This document shows positions 62,791-64,000 of a DNA stretch of 64,000 nt, one piece after another. This DNA comes from Chitinophagaceae bacterium (lineage in GTDB: Bacteria; Bacteroidota; Bacteroidia; Chitinophagales; Chitinophagaceae). The position numbers were made by a program, and so were the translations under genes. A model generated the notes under the pieces. That model saw nothing but the letters and a program-made list of their open reading frames with translations. It made no database searches and was not told the DNA's origin. The number at the start of each line of letters is the position of its first letter. Position 1 is the stretch's first letter. The stretch covers positions 248,001 to 312,000 of the forward strand of contig JADKJV010000001.1 of the NCBI GenBank assembly GCA_016720825.1, given 5' to 3'.

Positions 62791-64000
62791 ATGTGGAAGA
62801 AACACCCCAAAGCCCTGCCATTCCTTTTCTTTTCAGAAATGTGGGAACGTTTTGGCTATTACCTGATGATCGGCATTTTTACATTGTACCTGGAAGACAG
62901 TGTGGATGGCTTTAACCTGAACACCAAAGATTCTGCCAGCCTCTACGGCACTTTTATAGCTTTGGTTTTTTTTACACCCTTTCTCGGTGGGTTAATTGCC
63001 GACCGCTACCTCGGCTATCGTAAATCAATTATCCTCGGAGGCCTCTTGATGGGTGCAGGTTATTGCATCATGGGCATCCACGACCTGAATACGTTGTATA
63101 TAGCCATGACGCTGGTCATTCTCGGTAACGGATTTTTTAAACCCAATATTTCAACCTTACTGGGAAATGTATACTCTACCGACCAGCATAAACACCAGAA
63201 AGATGAAGGGTATAACATCTTTTACATGGGTATAAACGTAGGTGCGTTTATTTGTAATTTTTTCGGTGCTGCTATGCAGAATATTTTTGGCTGGGCCGGT
63301 GCGTTTGCACTGGCAGGTGTTGGTATGTTTATCGGGGTCATCACTTTCATGGTGGGCACAAAACACTATAAAGCCTATGACACCCGCAAACCACTTCAAC
63401 CCGGCGACCTGCCACTATGGAAAATCCTGGCATTGGTTATCCTGCCCTGTTTGGTATTTGGATTCATCGGCTGGAAAATAAACGGCGACGGATACATCTT
63501 TGACTCTAACTCAACCGATGCATTCATTTTCGCCTGCCTGCCGGTACTGGCATTTTATACCGTGTTGCTGATCCGCAGTAATAAAGATGAACGGCCAGCC
63601 ATGGGTGCCATGCTTTCCATTTTTGCCGTTGTAATTCTCTTTTGGGCCATTTTTAAACAAAATGGCTCTGCCTTGAATACCTGGGCCAATAAATACACAG
63701 AAAGGCATATCAGTGGTACCACCGCAGATGTATTCAGCACATTAAAGCAATCAAAAACGGTTACGTACAAACCAGACAGCATCATTAAAACCGATGCCCT
63801 GTTCCGGAAAATAAAAAAAGACGGAAAAGAAATTAAAGAATGGGCCTACCCTGATTATTTTAAAAACATGGCCCCCGGAACTTTACCGGCAGAAGGAGCC
63901 AGTATCCATGTATGGGCCCCCAACCTCAGCCAGTCAATCAACCCTTTCTGGGTAATTGCGCTGACTCCATTGGTAGTGGCATTTTTCACCTGGCTGCGAC
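62791..64000 (+). CDS. Second POT-family peptide transporter, C-terminus outside window
   Basis: About 403 residues are visible from ATG 62791, and the frame continues past the window end. The ExxERFxYY motif is E16-M-W-E-R-F-G-Y-Y. LGGLIADRYLGYRKS, GNGFFKPNISTLLGN and YNIFYMGINVGAF match the first POT gene closely, so the two are paralogues, diverged mainly in the soluble insertion after helix 7. It is a proton-coupled di/tripeptide importer by family. Confidence 0.94.
   Translation, partial: MWKKHPKALPFLFFSEMWERFGYYLMIGIFTLYLEDSVDGFNLNTKDSASLYGTFIALVFFTPFLGGLIADRYLGYRKSIILGGLLMGAGYCIMGIHDLNTLYIAMTLVILGNGFFKPNISTLLGNVYSTDQHKHQKDEGYNIFYMGINVGAFICNFFGAAMQNIFGWAGAFALAGVGMFIGVITFMVGTKHYKAYDTRKPLQPGDLPLWKILALVILPCLVFGFIGWKINGDGYIFDSNSTDAFIFACLPVLAFYTVLLIRSNKDERPAMGAMLSIFAVVILFWAIFKQNGSALNTWANKYTERHISGTTADVFSTLKQSKTVTYKPDSIIKTDALFRKIKKDGKEIKEWAYPDYFKNMAPGTLPAEGASIHVWAPNLSQSINPFWVIALTPLVVAFFTWLR

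Noticed and set aside
62616..62810. Reverse-strand frame between OPT and the second POT gene
   Set aside because: Consists of the terminator, the word repeat and the POT promoter region.

Overview
The window looks like chromosomal DNA from a Bacteroidota bacterium, most likely family Chitinophagaceae. The evidence is secreted proteins with type IX secretion (T9SS) C-terminal sorting domains, several CarboxypepD_reg-like TonB-dependent receptors, promoters of the Bacteroidota type (TTG, 19-22 bp spacer, TAnnTTTG), weak ribosome binding sites, and gene arrangements typical of the phylum. Placement below phylum is inference. No rRNA, tRNA, CRISPR array, prophage or transposase gene was seen.

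Layout. 1-3.7 kb: two large secreted proteins, one cut by the window edge and one frameshifted. 4.1-8.6 kb: pdxA, an ABC-2 transporter with a LolA-like protein, and small exported or unknown proteins. 8.7-12.7 kb: a reverse-strand set made of a TonB receptor, a TPR protein, a membrane protein and a winged-helix regulator. 12.7-16.2 kb: a lipoprotein with a tandem repeat, a T9SS cargo protein and a bestrophin-like membrane protein. 16.2-16.9 kb: a repeat array with abnormal G runs. 17.0-21.4 kb: the ATP synthase operon atpB-E-F-H-A, without atpG directly after it. 21.4-25.5 kb: an ABC exporter and a large secreted protein with a possible clan-CD (caspase-like) His/Cys pair. 25.7-30.2 kb: a PhoB/PhoR-like two-component system, a glycosyltransferase and an alkaline-phosphatase-superfamily protein. 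30.3-33.6 kb: an Oar-like TonB receptor. 34.1-41.9 kb: a phosphate-themed block (beta-helix lipoprotein, TonB receptor, OprP-type porin, DUF47/PhoU-like protein, PiT transporter). 41.9-46.9 kb: galE, a C-terminal transketolase half, an ECF sigma/anti-sigma/periplasmic protein set, and an MBL-fold hydrolase. 47.0-53.1 kb: the rod-shape cluster mreB-mreC-mreD-mrdA-rodA. 53.3-58.5 kb: an MFS transporter, a small outer-membrane protein, an alpha/beta hydrolase, tryptophan 2,3-dioxygenase and purD. 58.6-64 kb: peptide uptake genes POT-OPT-POT, the last cut by the window edge.

The observation that matters most to a reader is that six genes are broken by ten single-base indels. Nearly all are one missing base in a homopolymer, and eight lie between 44.9 and 55.4 kb. 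The rod-shape gene mrdA alone carries three, so these are much more likely consensus errors than real pseudogenes. I give joined coordinates for each. The repeat array before the ATP synthase operon also looks damaged at sequence level. The strongest biological leads are the secreted possible caspase-like protein, the phosphate-linked receptor block, the TonB/TPR/membrane/winged-helix module, and several families of intergenic word repeats, some of which form terminators or long hairpins.
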